From: DASQDN01 sp963844855
GTDB taxonomy: Bacteria; Acidobacteriota; Terriglobia; Bryobacterales; Bryobacteraceae
NCBI GenBank assembly: GCA_963844855.1
Contig: CAWJQP010000034.1
Span: forward strand, 131,640 to 195,639
Reading direction: 5' to 3'
DNA: 64,000 bases
The position numbers and the translations under genes are program-made. This document shows, piece by piece, positions 45,821 through 54,955 of this stretch (position 1 is its first letter; each line of letters opens with the position of its first letter). The notes under the pieces were generated by a model. That model was not told the origin of the DNA. It saw nothing but the letters and a program-made list of their open reading frames with translations, and made no database searches.

Positions 45821-47058
45821 TTCGAGCAGTAAAAGGCACGCGCGATATTCTGCCGCCCGCTTCGAGCGTCTGGAATCACGTGGAGGCCGTGGCTCGACGT
45901 GTCTTCCGAGCTTACAACTATCGCGAGATCCGCACGCCGATCTTCGAAGAGACCGCGCTGTTTGCGCGCGGCGTCGGCGAAGAGACCGACATCGTCAGCA
46001 AGGAGATGTACACCTTCGACGATCACGGGACTTCGCTCACGCTGCGTCCGGAGAACACGGCCTCGGTGATCCGCGCCTACATCGAGCACCGGCTGGACCA
46101 GCAGCCCGGGCGTGCAGAAGCTGTACTACATCGGCCCGATGTTCCGGCGCGAGCGGCCGCAGAAGGGCCGATTACCGGCAGTTCTATCAGATCGGCGCCG
46201 AGGCGATCGGATCCGAGTCGCCCGCGACGGACGCGGAAGTGATCGAGATGGTCATCGAGATCCTGCGCGGTGTCGGGCTCGACGACTTCCAACTGCTGAT
46301 CAACTCCGTCGGCTGCACAACATGCCGGCCCGTGTTCATCGCAGCGCTGCGCGAGCGGCTGAAAGACGTCGCTTCGACGATGTGCACGGATTGCCAGCGC
46401 CGGGCCGAGACGAACCCGCTGCGTGTGCTCGACTGCAAGGTTCCCGCCGACCAGCCGATCATCGATTCGCTGCCGTCGATTCTCGACAACCTCGATGCAG
46501 GGCTGCCAAGCGCACTTCGAGGCGGTGCAACGCTATCTTGACGATCGCGGGATCGAGTACGAAGTCCGGCCGCGGCTGGTGCGCGGGCTCGACTACTACA
46601 CGCGCACGACGTTCGAGATCGTGCATGGATCGCTGGGCGCGCAGAATTCGGTGCTCGGCGGCGGCCGCTACGACGGGCTGGCCGAGGCATCTCGGCTCGA
46701 AGGTGCCGGGCCCGGGATCGGCTTCTCCATCGGCGAAGACCGGCTCGTGATGAGCGTCGAAGAGCAGCATCGCCAGCACTCGACCCGGTCGAGTTGCTCA
46801 TCGCGCCGATGGGCGAAGCCGCGCTTCCGCCACGCCGGCCTGCTGGCTCGCGAGATCCGGGCCAAGGGCGCCGTGGTCGAGGTCGCCCCGGACGGGCAAG
46901 CTGAAGAAGTCCCTCGAGACTTGCCAACAAGATCGGGGCGCGAACACACGCTGATCGTCGGCGACAACGAAATCGCCGCGGGCACATACGCGCTCAAGAA
47001 CATGAAATCCGGCGAGCAGACTACTGTCTCGCATGACGATCTACTGAACCGCTTCTGA
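45817..47058 (+). CDS. hisS: Histidyl-tRNA synthetase, interrupted by indels
   Basis: Charges tRNA(His); essential. All class II landmarks are present in pieces: LIRAVKGTRDILPPASSVWN, motif 2 region TLRPENTASVIRAYIEHRLD then YYIGPMFRRERPQKGR YRQFYQIGAEAIGS, RGLDYYTRTTFEIVHGSLGA, GGGRYDGLAEA, GFSIGEDRLVMSVE, and the anticodon-binding domain ending KNMKSGEQTTVSHDDLLNRF. About eight single-base shifts (near 46110, 46172, 46501, 46776, 46828, 46896, 46921, 46943), mostly extra bases, break the frame. No second hisS lies in the window. The TTG start overlaps the stop of the preceding gene. Broken essential genes point to assembly error. Confidence 0.85.
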
Positions 47059-47071
47059 AAGATATCCAACA

Positions 47072-48883
47072 ATGCCGGAACCAGAACAGTCCCTGCAACT
47101 CGATTTCCTCGGCGACCTGCGCCGCACCCATACCTGCGGCCAGTTGCGCCGCGAAGACGCGGGCAAACGCGCCCTGGTGATGGGCTGGGTGCATCGCCGC
47201 CGCGACCTCGGCAAGGTGATCTTCATCCACCTGCGCGACCGCGACGGCGTGACGCAGATCGTCTTCAACGAAGGCCTGAACTCCGATGTCCACGATCGCG
47301 CCGAGCAGATTGCGCTCGGAGTACGTGGTCGCGGTCGAAGGCACGCGTCGAAGCTGCGCACGCCGGACACGATCAATCCCGACGATCCCGACGGGCGAGG
47401 TCGAGATCAGTCGCCGAGCGCGTCTGGATACTGAACGAAGCGCAAGACGCCGCCGTTCCCGATGGAAGAGACGGTGGACGTCAGCGAAGACGTGCGGCTG
47501 AAGTACCGCTACGTCGATCTGCGCCGCCCGCACATGCAGCGCAACATCATGCTGCGCTCGAAGATGGCGTTCGCGGCGCGTCAGTACCTCGATACGCAGG
47601 GCTTCCTCGAGATCGAGACGCCGTTCATGACGCGGTCGACGCCGGAAGGCGCGCGCGATTACCTGGTGCCGAGCCGCGTGCAGCCGGGCAGCGTTCTACG
47701 CGCTGCCGCAGTCGCCGCAGATCTTCAAGCAGTTGCTGATGGTCAGCGGCTTCGACAAGTACTTCCAGATCGTCCGCTGCTTCCGCGACGAAGATCTGCG
47801 CGCCGACCGGCAGCCGGAGTTCACGCAGATCGATCTCGAGATGTCGTTCCCGCAGCAGGAACAGATCTACGAAGTGATCGAGCCGCTGGTGCAGAGCATC
47901 TGTCGAGGTGGCCGGCTTCGACGTCAGCGCGCCGTTTACCGCGGCTGACGTACGCCGAGGCGATGCGCTCGTACGGCAGCGACAAGCCGGACATGCGCAT
48001 CCCGCCGTTCGTACTCGGTCGAGGACATCTTCGCCGGCTCGAATCTGACGACCGAGGGACTGCCGCTGGTCGCGATTCACATTCCCAAGTACGGGCGAGC
48101 TGAGCCGCAAGGAACGCGACGACCTGAAGGCGTTACGGCCAGGAGCGCGGCCTGCGCGTCTACGACGACATCAAGCGCCTGGAGCGCGACTGGCCTGAGC
48201 AGATCGCCAAGGTGCGCGAGCGCTCGAAGGCGCGGGCGAGAACGATCTGCTGATCCTCGCGGGCTGGGCGCGGCGAGCCGAAGGGCCAGCGTCCGGAAGA
48301 GACGCGTCTACCAGGCGTGCGGACAGCTTCGCCTGTTCGCGGCGCAGAAGTTCGCCGACCGGCACGAGCTGCTTGAAGAAGGACGACTTCCGGTTCCTCT
48401 GGGTGGTCGACTTCCCGATGTTCGAGTGGGACGAGGAAGAGAAGCGCTGGAACGCGGCGCATCATCCGTTCACGTCGGTGCATGACGAGGACATCGAGAA
48501 GCTGACCGGCGATCCGGCTCGCTGCCGCGCCAAGTCGTACGACCTGGTGTTGAACGGCACTGAGCTCGGATCGGGTTCGATTCGTATTCACCGCCGCGAT
48601 ATTCAGAACGTTGTCTTCAGCGCTCTCGGGTTCAGCGACGAAGAGATGCGCGCGGCGATTTGGCTTCCTGCTGGATGCGCTCGAGTATGGCGCTCCACCG
48701 CATGGCGGTATTGCGCTCGGGCTCGACCGGCTGGTGATGATTCTTGCCGGCGAGACTTCGATTCGCGACGTGATTCCGTTCCCGAAGACTGCTAAGGGAA
48801 CGGATCTGATGTGCGAGGCTCCTTCGTCGGTTCCGGAGAAGAATTTGCGCGAGTTGGGGCTGCAGATTCGGAAGTCACAATAG
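47072..48883 (+). CDS. aspS: Aspartyl-tRNA synthetase, interrupted by indels
   Basis: Charges tRNA(Asp) (or Asp/Asn). Starts 14 bases after hisS: LGDLRRTHTCGQLRREDAGK, MGWVHRRRDLGKVIFIHLRD (OB fold), LKYRYVDLRRPHMQRNIMLR, FLEIETPFMTRSTPEGARDY LVPSR, FQIVRCFRDEDLRADRQPEF TQIDLEMSF (motif 2), LTYAEAMRSYGSDKPD, FRFLWVVDFPMFEWDEEEKR, and the motif 3 region APPHGGIALGLDRLVMILAG. About seventeen single-base shifts are needed, almost all single extra bases (for example near 47311, 47346, 47395, 47693, 47903, 48019, 48095, 48232, 48373, 48660). The bacterial-type GAD insert is recognisable. Otherwise sequence is of excellent quality, so errors are likely. Confidence 0.88.
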
Positions 48884-50278
48884 CATTTCGGTGATTACGT
48901 TTCCTCCGAAGTCTGTCAGTTTTTCGTGACGGCCGTTGTGAAGAAACCAAAGTTTGTGCTGGTCCATTCCAAGTAATCTGAGGATGGTGGCGTGGAAGTC
49001 CCGCATGTGATAGCGGCTGCCTACGCCGCGTAAGCCCATGTCGTCGGTTTCGCCGATGATTGTGCCGGGCTTTACGCCGCCTCCTGCGAACCACATGGTG
49101 AAGGCGTGTGGGTTGTGATCGCGTCCGTCGCCACCTTGCGACATCGGTAAGCGGCCGAACTCGGCTCCCCAGATGACTAACGTTGAATCCAGGAGGCCTC
49201 GCTGCTTGAGGTCTTTGAGGAGGCCTGCTACTGGCAGGTCTGTCATGCCGCACATCTTCTCGTGATTGCCGACGAGGTCTTTGTGCGCGTCCCATTGGAT
49301 TGAGACGGGGCCGCCGCCGGAATAGAGTTGCACGAAGCGGACTCCACGTTCTACCAGACGGCGGGCTAGCAGGCAGCGGGTTCCGAACTCACTTGTCCGC
49401 TTTTGATCGATGCCGTACATCCGTCTTGTCGCTTCCGATTCCTTCGACATATCGACCGCTTCGGGCGCGTGGCTTTGCATCCGGAAGGCTAGCTCGTATG
49501 AGCTTATGCGGGCGGCCATCTCGGTATCGCCGTCTAGCGTGTCGAGCTCGTTCATCTGCTGCAGGAAGTCGAGAGTCTTGCGCTGGCGCGCGGGTGTCAT
49601 CGAGGCCGGCGGGCGGAGATTGAGGATCGGGTTGGCTCCGGAGCGGAAGACTGTGCCTTGATAGACGGCGGGAAGGAAGCCTGCGCCCCAGCATGGTGTG
49701 CCTCCTTCGGGGGTGCCTTCGGGTTGCGGCATGACGACGTAGGCGGGAAGGTTCTCGCTCTCACTGCCTAGGCCGTAGGTGACCCAGGAGCCCATGCTCG
49801 GATAGCCCATCAATGTGTGGCCGGTGTTGACCTGATACATCGCGGGCGCGTGGACGGTGCTCTCGGTATAGAAGTTGCGGACGAAGCAAATGTCATCGAC
49901 GCATTGGGCGATGTTTGGAAACAGCGTCGATACGTCGCGTCCGCACTGGCCGTACTTGGAGAACTTCCATGGGCTGCGAAGTATAGGCGTGTCGCCTTTG
50001 GTGAACTGGCTGATTACTTTTCCGTAGCTTTCGGGGAGAGGCTGTCCGTGAAGCTTGTCGAGGGCGGGCTTGGGATCGAAGGTATCGATCTGACTTGGGC
50101 CGCCGACCATGAAGAGGAAGATGACCGACTTCGCTTTGCCGGGCAAGTGCTGCGGTTTGGCGGCTAGCGGATTCACTCTTTCTGCCGCTGGTAACAGGGA
50201 TGCTAACGCGATAGAGCCGAAGCCGTGAGCGGCTCGGGCGAGGATGTCGCGGCGGGTGAGTGGAGGTTTACGGTACAT
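48875..50278 (-). CDS. Tat-type DUF1501 protein
   Basis: A 467-residue protein starting YRKPPLTRRDILARAAHGFG, a twin-arginine-like export signal. DUF1501 hallmarks: GKAKSVIFLFMVGGPSQIDT FDPKP, YPSMGSWVTYGLGSESENLP AYVVMP, RTSEFGTRCLLARRLVERGV RFVQLYSGG, DSTLVIWGAEFGRLP, GRDHNPHAFTMWFAGGGVKP and LRLLGMDQHKLWFLHNGR. The fold is sulfatase/alkaline phosphatase-like, biochemical role unknown. It is the last gene of a three-gene operon and its start overlaps the upstream gene by 11 bases; DUF1549/DUF1553 cytochromes are its usual partner. Confidence 0.93.
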   Translation of the reverse strand: MYRKPPLTRRDILARAAHGFGSIALASLLPAAERVNPLAAKPQHLPGKAKSVIFLFMVGGPSQIDTFDPKPALDKLHGQPLPESYGKVISQFTKGDTPILRSPWKFSKYGQCGRDVSTLFPNIAQCVDDICFVRNFYTESTVHAPAMYQVNTGHTLMGYPSMGSWVTYGLGSESENLPAYVVMPQPEGTPEGGTPCWGAGFLPAVYQGTVFRSGANPILNLRPPASMTPARQRKTLDFLQQMNELDTLDGDTEMAARISSYELAFRMQSHAPEAVDMSKESEATRRMYGIDQKRTSEFGTRCLLARRLVERGVRFVQLYSGGGPVSIQWDAHKDLVGNHEKMCGMTDLPVAGLLKDLKQRGLLDSTLVIWGAEFGRLPMSQGGDGRDHNPHAFTMWFAGGGVKPGTIIGETDDMGLRGVGSRYHMRDFHATILRLLGMDQHKLWFLHNGRHEKLTDFGGNVITEMLL

Positions 50279-52328
50279 AGAGAAACTCGTTTCGGTTGAA
50301 GAGGGCGAGGCAGAAGTCCGTTAGCGTTCCACCGGTTTTGAAGAAGTTGTTTGCTAGCTGGATTTCTTCTTTGCGCGGCGGACGGGAAAGGGCTAGGCGC
50401 CATGCGGTGTCTATACGGCAGGACTGGTTTTTGCCACAGGACTTTTCTAGCCGCTGGGCGAAGTCTTGCGACGCAGTCTGCATGAAGTCCGAGTTGAATA
50501 ATGACAGGGCTTGCAACGCATGCGTCGAGACGGGGCGCACCGGGCATGATGTGATGGCGTCGGGTTGATCGAAGGCCGAAAGCAGCGGCAGGCGGACGCC
50601 GCGCTTGTTGTACAAATAAATGCCGCGGCGGTTCTGGACGTTTTTGTCGGGATGCACGGGCCATAGGCCGTCGCGTTCATGCTCGGTAAAGATGAGGTCG
50701 TAGACTTCTTGCTCGATCGGGATCTTTACGGGTCGACCACCGAGTTGGGGGTTCAACGTTCCCGCTACTGACAAGACGGCATCGCGAACCATTTCGGCGT
50801 CGAAACGCTTCCTCACTCCAGGCTGCCGATACGTGCTGGAAGTGACGATTAGGCGGTCGATGGCTTTGACGCTCCAGCCTTTCGCTACGAACTCGCTTGC
50901 TAGCCAGTCGAGAAGATCGCGCTGTTCGGTTTTGGCGCCCATCACGCCGAAATCATTGGGTGTGCGGATGAGGCCGGCGCCGATGCGGAACTGCCAGATG
51001 CGGTTGACCATGACTCGGGCAGTCAGCGGATTGTCTGGGGATGCTAGCCAATTGGCTAGCGCGCTGCGGCGTTGTGTCGCGTCTTCGGGGATCTGGTAGT
51101 CACCTCTTACGACGCGCGGGACCGCGGGCTCGATTGGTTCGAGCTTGCTGTGCGGGTCGCCCATGCGAAGGACGTGGCTTTGCGGGGCAGGCTTACCGGT
51201 GTTGACGAAGGCGTAGGCGCTGGGCAGAGGATCGGGCGCGGTGAACTTGACGGCGTTGAGCTGCTCGCGCAGTTTGGCGCGCTTGGCGAAGACATCGGGC
51301 GGCATGGCTTCGACGATCTCGTCCCAGTCAGGTTTGATCTGCGATTCGGCGTCTTTGGCTAGTTTCTTTTGCTCCTCGTTGCGTTGGTCCTTCGGCGTAT
51401 CGAGAGCTGCCAGCAACTCGGGCTTGAGCTTGAGGCGGCGCTCGGCGCGGAGCTTTTCGTCGAAGGGTTTGGCGAGTTCTTTGAGCGCGGTTTCGATGGG
51501 TTCGAGACGGGCTTTGTACTCCTTTTGCGTGCGCTCCCATGCGGCTTTCTCTTCGGGCGTGACGATCTCGACTTCTTCGCCTTTCGCGCCTGCGAAGACG
51601 GCTTGCAGACGATAGAAGTCGGCTTGGGTAATGGGATCGAACTTGTGGTTGTGACAGCGAGCGCAGTTGACTGTCATGGCTAGGAAAGTCTGGCCGATGT
51701 TGGTGGCGATCTCGGTGAGAACTTCCTGGCGGCTTTCTTCGGGATCGATGTTGCCAGAGACCTGATGCTCTGATCCGGCTCGGAGATAGCCGGTGGCGAT
51801 GAGGGCTTCTTTGTTGCCGGGGAACATCTCGTCGCCGGCGATCTGTTCTTTGATAAAGCGGTCGAATGGCTTGTCGGCGTTGAACGAGGCTATGACGTAG
51901 TCGCGATAGCGCCATGCATGCGGGCGGTCTTGGTCGAGCTCGAATCCGTTGGTATCGGCATAGCGGACGGTGTCGAGCCACTTGGTTCCCCAACGCTCGC
52001 CGTAGTGTGGGGAAGCGAGGAGACGATCGACAACTTTCTCGTAAGCGTTAGGCGATTTGTCGTTGAGAAAGGCTGTTACTTCTTCGGGTGTCGGCGGAAG
52101 TCCGATGAGGTCGAGTGTGACGCGACGGATGAGGCGGTTGCGGTCGAGTTGCGGCGCGGGTGTCAGGATGAAGGTGTCGATTGGATTGCTGGTTGTCTTG
52201 GGAACTTCTGGCCGTTTGACCTTTTGGAAGGCCCAGTATTTGGCGCGCGCGCCGATGAATGCCAGCTCTTGGTCGGTTGCGGCCCAGGCGAGGCTGACGA
52301 TTGACAGGATGATCAGGATTCGGCTCAT
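50268..52328 (-). CDS. DUF1549/DUF1553 exported protein
   Basis: A 686-residue protein with signal peptide SRILIILSIVSLAWAA. DUF1549: DRNRLIRRVTLDLIGLPPTP EEV, RLLASPHYGERWGTKWLDTV RYADTNGFE, AMTVNCARCHNHKFDPI with a CARCH heme-type motif. A charged helical insert follows (RTQKEYKARLEPIETALKEL). DUF1553: GDYQIPEDATQRRSALANWL ASPDNPLTARVMVNRIWQ, LDWLASEFVAKGWSVKAIDR LIVTSSTYRQ. Unlike longer homologues it lacks the N-terminal PSCyt1 heme domain. Coupled on both sides (TGATG with the upstream gene; 11-base overlap downstream). Confidence 0.93.
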   Translation of the reverse strand: MSRILIILSIVSLAWAATDQELAFIGARAKYWAFQKVKRPEVPKTTSNPIDTFILTPAPQLDRNRLIRRVTLDLIGLPPTPEEVTAFLNDKSPNAYEKVVDRLLASPHYGERWGTKWLDTVRYADTNGFELDQDRPHAWRYRDYVIASFNADKPFDRFIKEQIAGDEMFPGNKEALIATGYLRAGSEHQVSGNIDPEESRQEVLTEIATNIGQTFLAMTVNCARCHNHKFDPITQADFYRLQAVFAGAKGEEVEIVTPEEKAAWERTQKEYKARLEPIETALKELAKPFDEKLRAERRLKLKPELLAALDTPKDQRNEEQKKLAKDAESQIKPDWDEIVEAMPPDVFAKRAKLREQLNAVKFTAPDPLPSAYAFVNTGKPAPQSHVLRMGDPHSKLEPIEPAVPRVVRGDYQIPEDATQRRSALANWLASPDNPLTARVMVNRIWQFRIGAGLIRTPNDFGVMGAKTEQRDLLDWLASEFVAKGWSVKAIDRLIVTSSTYRQPGVRKRFDAEMVRDAVLSVAGTLNPQLGGRPVKIPIEQEVYDLIFTEHERDGLWPVHPDKNVQNRRGIYLYNKRGVRLPLLSAFDQPDAITSCPVRPVSTHALQALSLFNSDFMQTASQDFAQRLEKSCGKNQSCRIDTAWRLALSRPPRKEEIQLANNFFKTGGTLTDFCLALFNRNEFLYVP

Positions 52329-53602
52329 CAGCGGGAACCTTCTAAGAACGTCAGGACCTGGCGCTTGAGGTCGGCTTCGGCGCGGTCGGTAACTACGGTG
52401 GTGTTGGTTTCATAGCCGCCTTGCGCGAAGGCCGCCGATGTCGGGAGATATCCGAACCAACCGTTGGTGTAGCCGAAGTAGAACGTGTTCGTAAAGGGGG
52501 AGCGGTTTCGGATGTCGATCGCGATTTCGGAGAAGAGTTCCACGGGAGCCGCCCAGAGCACGGTATTTCCTATTTTAAGGAATCGGATGGGGAGGCGTAC
52601 CTGGGTCTTGCCGTTGTTGTCGATACGGGAGTACTGGGCGAGATCTTTGGGCCACTCGATGCCGGATCTTAATGGAGTCTCGACTACAGTTTGATCGGGT
52701 TTTAGTGTTATGTCTGCTGTGCCGCGACTCAGGCGCTGATTCGCTTCGAGAATGCGATCGCCTAGCAGTACCCGGAATTGGGAGAGATGGCCGGACTTGG
52801 GGTCGGGATAGACGCTGTAGATCGGCGCGGTGTCACCTGTCGCTCCATTGATGAAGAGGACTGTTGTGCCGAGTTTCTGTTCGACATGGGCAGCCGCGAC
52901 TCCGGGCGCATCGCCGCTGATGAGTTCATTCTTCCCACTGAGCACGGTGCCGTGGATGGCATAGTTCGCGATGAGCGCGATGATGGACCCATCCTCGCGT
53001 TCGAGGCGGATGAGTCCGATCTGACGGTCGGCTGGACCATCCGGGTTCAGGCCCAAACTGATCTTGCCGTCGACATCTTTGGCTCTGCGATTGATATTCG
53101 CCATCGACATACCGACGCCGGTTTGGACGCGGGCCGTTTCGAGTTTGGCTTTGGCTTGCTCGATGCCAGAGATGAGGGAAGACCGGATGAAGTCTGTGTA
53201 CTCGCGGTCCCATTCATGATCGCTGCGGCCTTTGAGGAGCGCATCGTAGACGCCTCGCGGACCCACTTCGGGCGCGGAGTGCGTATGGGTGACGGACCAC
53301 CAGAACTGCTTCGGCTCGATGTTGAATTGCTTCTTGAGACCGGCCGCGACTTCATCGTAGAGACCGGGTGAAAAAAGACACAAGTCGCTCGATACGAGAT
53401 AGAAGGATGTCTGTCCGTCATCCATAGCGACGATGCGATGGTAGATCGGGTCGAGTACACCCGTCGATTTGCGCGGACCGTAGCCGAGGAGCCACTGCGA
53501 AGTCTTCGGAGTGATGTCGATTTTCACGGCTGCGGCGCGGAATGCGGCGTTCGCGGGGAGTCCGGCGGACAGAATGAGGGCGGCAAGCAGGGCGATTCGC
53601 AT
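52328..53602 (-). CDS. Neutral/alkaline ceramidase-like exported protein
   Basis: A 424-residue protein with signal peptide RIALLAALILSAGLPANAA. It shows FRAAAVKIDITPKTSQWLLG YG, the ceramidase N-terminal pattern, WSVTHTHSAPEVGPRG with zinc-binding His residues, ALIANYAIHGTVLSGKNELI SGDAPG, and TTVLFINGATGDTAPIY. Such proteins hydrolyse or bind amide lipids in some family members; many acidobacterial members are uncharacterised. First gene of the operon leading into DUF1549/DUF1553 and DUF1501. Its 5' end overlaps the end of an upstream gene on the same strand by 79 bases. Confidence 0.88.
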   Translation of the reverse strand: MRIALLAALILSAGLPANAAFRAAAVKIDITPKTSQWLLGYGPRKSTGVLDPIYHRIVAMDDGQTSFYLVSSDLCLFSPGLYDEVAAGLKKQFNIEPKQFWWSVTHTHSAPEVGPRGVYDALLKGRSDHEWDREYTDFIRSSLISGIEQAKAKLETARVQTGVGMSMANINRRAKDVDGKISLGLNPDGPADRQIGLIRLEREDGSIIALIANYAIHGTVLSGKNELISGDAPGVAAAHVEQKLGTTVLFINGATGDTAPIYSVYPDPKSGHLSQFRVLLGDRILEANQRLSRGTADITLKPDQTVVETPLRSGIEWPKDLAQYSRIDNNGKTQVRLPIRFLKIGNTVLWAAPVELFSEIAIDIRNRSPFTNTFYFGYTNGWFGYLPTSAAFAQGGYETNTTVVTDRAEADLKRQVLTFLEGSR

Positions 53603-54207
53603 TCAGGAGTCATGATACAAGGCTCGGCCGGGTTCGTTCTGTCAACTGCCAAACGGGGCTTCATCTCTATGACGGGTGAGGGACTTACAGACTGCGGCGG
53701 TTGGGGAAATGCGCGTAGCTTTTTGAGATTGTCGAAGGCGCGGTCGTAGGTTCGCTGCATCCGGGTCTCGTAGCGGGTGAGCATGTTGAGCGACTGCGAG
53801 GTGTCGGAGAGCGACTTGAAGGCCATGGCTTGGCGACGGCTATCGGTGGGATTCTCGCCGCGCTTTTGGATGTACTCGTCCTGGAGTTCCATGCGCATTT
53901 CGAGAGTCTCGGTTTCGATGGAGCGGATGCGGCGGAGACGCCATTTGGCTCCTACCATCTCGTCTACGAGTTCTAGCTCGACTTCGTCCTGGGGCGCGAA
54001 GCGTTTGAGATAAGCCGCGCGGAGGGCGTCGTAGTCTTGCTGCTTCTCGGTGTGGAGGACGAGAATTTTGTCGGAATTTAGTCCATGTTTTATCGCGTTC
54101 TGCGAAGAGCGGGCTTTGCCCTCTTCGGTCTTGGGTCCGTTGGACAGGGCTCCGTTGCTGCGGGAGGTTTCGGATTGGCGGTTGGTACGTGACATTGTAC
54201 GAGACAT
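53524..54207 (-). CDS. Conserved 'SNGAxSxGP...KHGL' protein
   Basis: From ATG 54207 (MSRTMSRTNRQSETSRSNGA LSNGPKTEEGKARSSQNAIK HGLNSDK) the product is about 227 residues. The N-terminal SRSNGALSNGPKTEEGKARS SQNAIKHGL motif is a widespread signature of uncharacterised proteins common in Solibacter-type genomes. The centre is a long basic helix (VELELVDEMVGAKWRLRRIR SIETETLEMRMELQDEYI). The tail is low-complexity and proline-rich and overlaps the ceramidase gene. A nucleic-acid-binding role is guessed from charge alone. Confidence 0.8.
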   Translation of the reverse strand: MSRTMSRTNRQSETSRSNGALSNGPKTEEGKARSSQNAIKHGLNSDKILVLHTEKQQDYDALRAAYLKRFAPQDEVELELVDEMVGAKWRLRRIRSIETETLEMRMELQDEYIQKRGENPTDSRRQAMAFKSLSDTSQSLNMLTRYETRMQRTYDRAFDNLKKLRAFPQPPQSVSPSPVIEMKPRLAVDRTNPAEPCIMTPECESPCLPPSFCPPDSPRTPHSAPQP

Positions 54208-54344
54208 GGCGATTTGACGGTAGCATGGCGGGTCGGGGGTCAATGGCACTTTGCGGTATAAAGTGCTGATGGGAAAGGAGATTGAGTCCGGCGAGTGACG
54301 TGAATCGAGAAAAACAGGTTGTTGACCGTGCTAGACTTATACAC

Positions 54345-54563
54345 ATGAAGCGTACAAATCTTGTGTTAGATGAGCAATTGCTGGCAGAAGCCACTCACGT
54401 GCTTTCGGCCAAGACGTATTCGGCCGCGGTCAATACGGCGCTGGAAGAGGTGGTACGCATTCGAAAGATCCAGGGTATTCCGCAGTTCTTTGGATCCGGG
54501 ATATGGGAGGGAGACTTATCGCAGATGCGGGAAGACCACCCACCGCGCAAACACCGCCGATAA
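54345..54563 (+). CDS. vapB: VapB-type antitoxin
   Basis: A 72-residue product: MKRTNLVLDEQLLAEATHVL SAKTYSAAVNTALEEVVRIR, the VapB-type (type II TA, DUF2191-like) ribbon-helix DNA-binding pattern. The following GIPQFFGSGIWEGDLSQMRE tail is the toxin-neutralising segment. Stop overlaps the toxin start (TAATG). TTG at 54282 is a longer possible start, but the motif begins at the ATG. The antitoxin should also repress its own promoter; an AAAGGAG and TATAAA box lie just upstream. Confidence 0.85.
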   Translation: MKRTNLVLDEQLLAEATHVLSAKTYSAAVNTALEEVVRIRKIQGIPQFFGSGIWEGDLSQMREDHPPRKHRR

Positions 54564-54955
54564 TGATCCTGGTAGACACTTCGATCTGGATTCAACTCCT
54601 GTCTCGCAAGCCCCGCCGAACAGTGCCTGAAGAGGATCTTTTTCGTTTCGTCACATGCGGTCCGATTATTCAGGAGGTCTTCCAGGGGCTTAGGCTGGAT
54701 GGACAGAGCCACGCGTTTCGCAGACATTTTCTGGCCATACCAGTGCTCAGCGATCCGATTCCCCTCCGTCTGTTCCTTGCTGCGAGCGATATCTACCAGC
54801 AGGGCAGAAGGAAGGGCATTACGATCAGGTCCTCGGTTGACTGCCTCATCGCTGCCGTGGCAATCGATAATGATGTACCTGTGTGGCATCGTGACCGCGA
54901 CTTCACCGCGATTGCACGGTACACGGGACTGACATTGGCCGAACTTCCGTATTAG
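54563..54955 (+). CDS. vapC: VapC-type PIN-domain toxin
   Basis: A 130-residue PIN-domain ribonuclease: MILVDTSIWIQLLSRKP with Asp5, PIIQEVFQGL with Glu38, SSVDCLIAAVAIDNDVPVWH RDRDF with Asp93 and Asp111/113. These acidic residues coordinate the metal used to cut RNA. Coupled to the antitoxin by TAATG. Complete and of normal length. Confidence 0.92.
   Translation: MILVDTSIWIQLLSRKPRRTVPEEDLFRFVTCGPIIQEVFQGLRLDGQSHAFRRHFLAIPVLSDPIPLRLFLAASDIYQQGRRKGITIRSSVDCLIAAVAIDNDVPVWHRDRDFTAIARYTGLTLAELPY

Noticed and set aside
45541..46242. A natural fusion of carbonic anhydrase and histidyl-tRNA synthetase
   Set aside because: The fused frame results from one extra T near 45800; removing it restores a TGA that overlaps the TTG start of hisS.
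45287..48883. Programmed frameshifting as the reason for the broken hisS and aspS frames
   Set aside because: About thirty shifts without common slippery sequences or structures cannot be programmed; sequencing or assembly error is far simpler.
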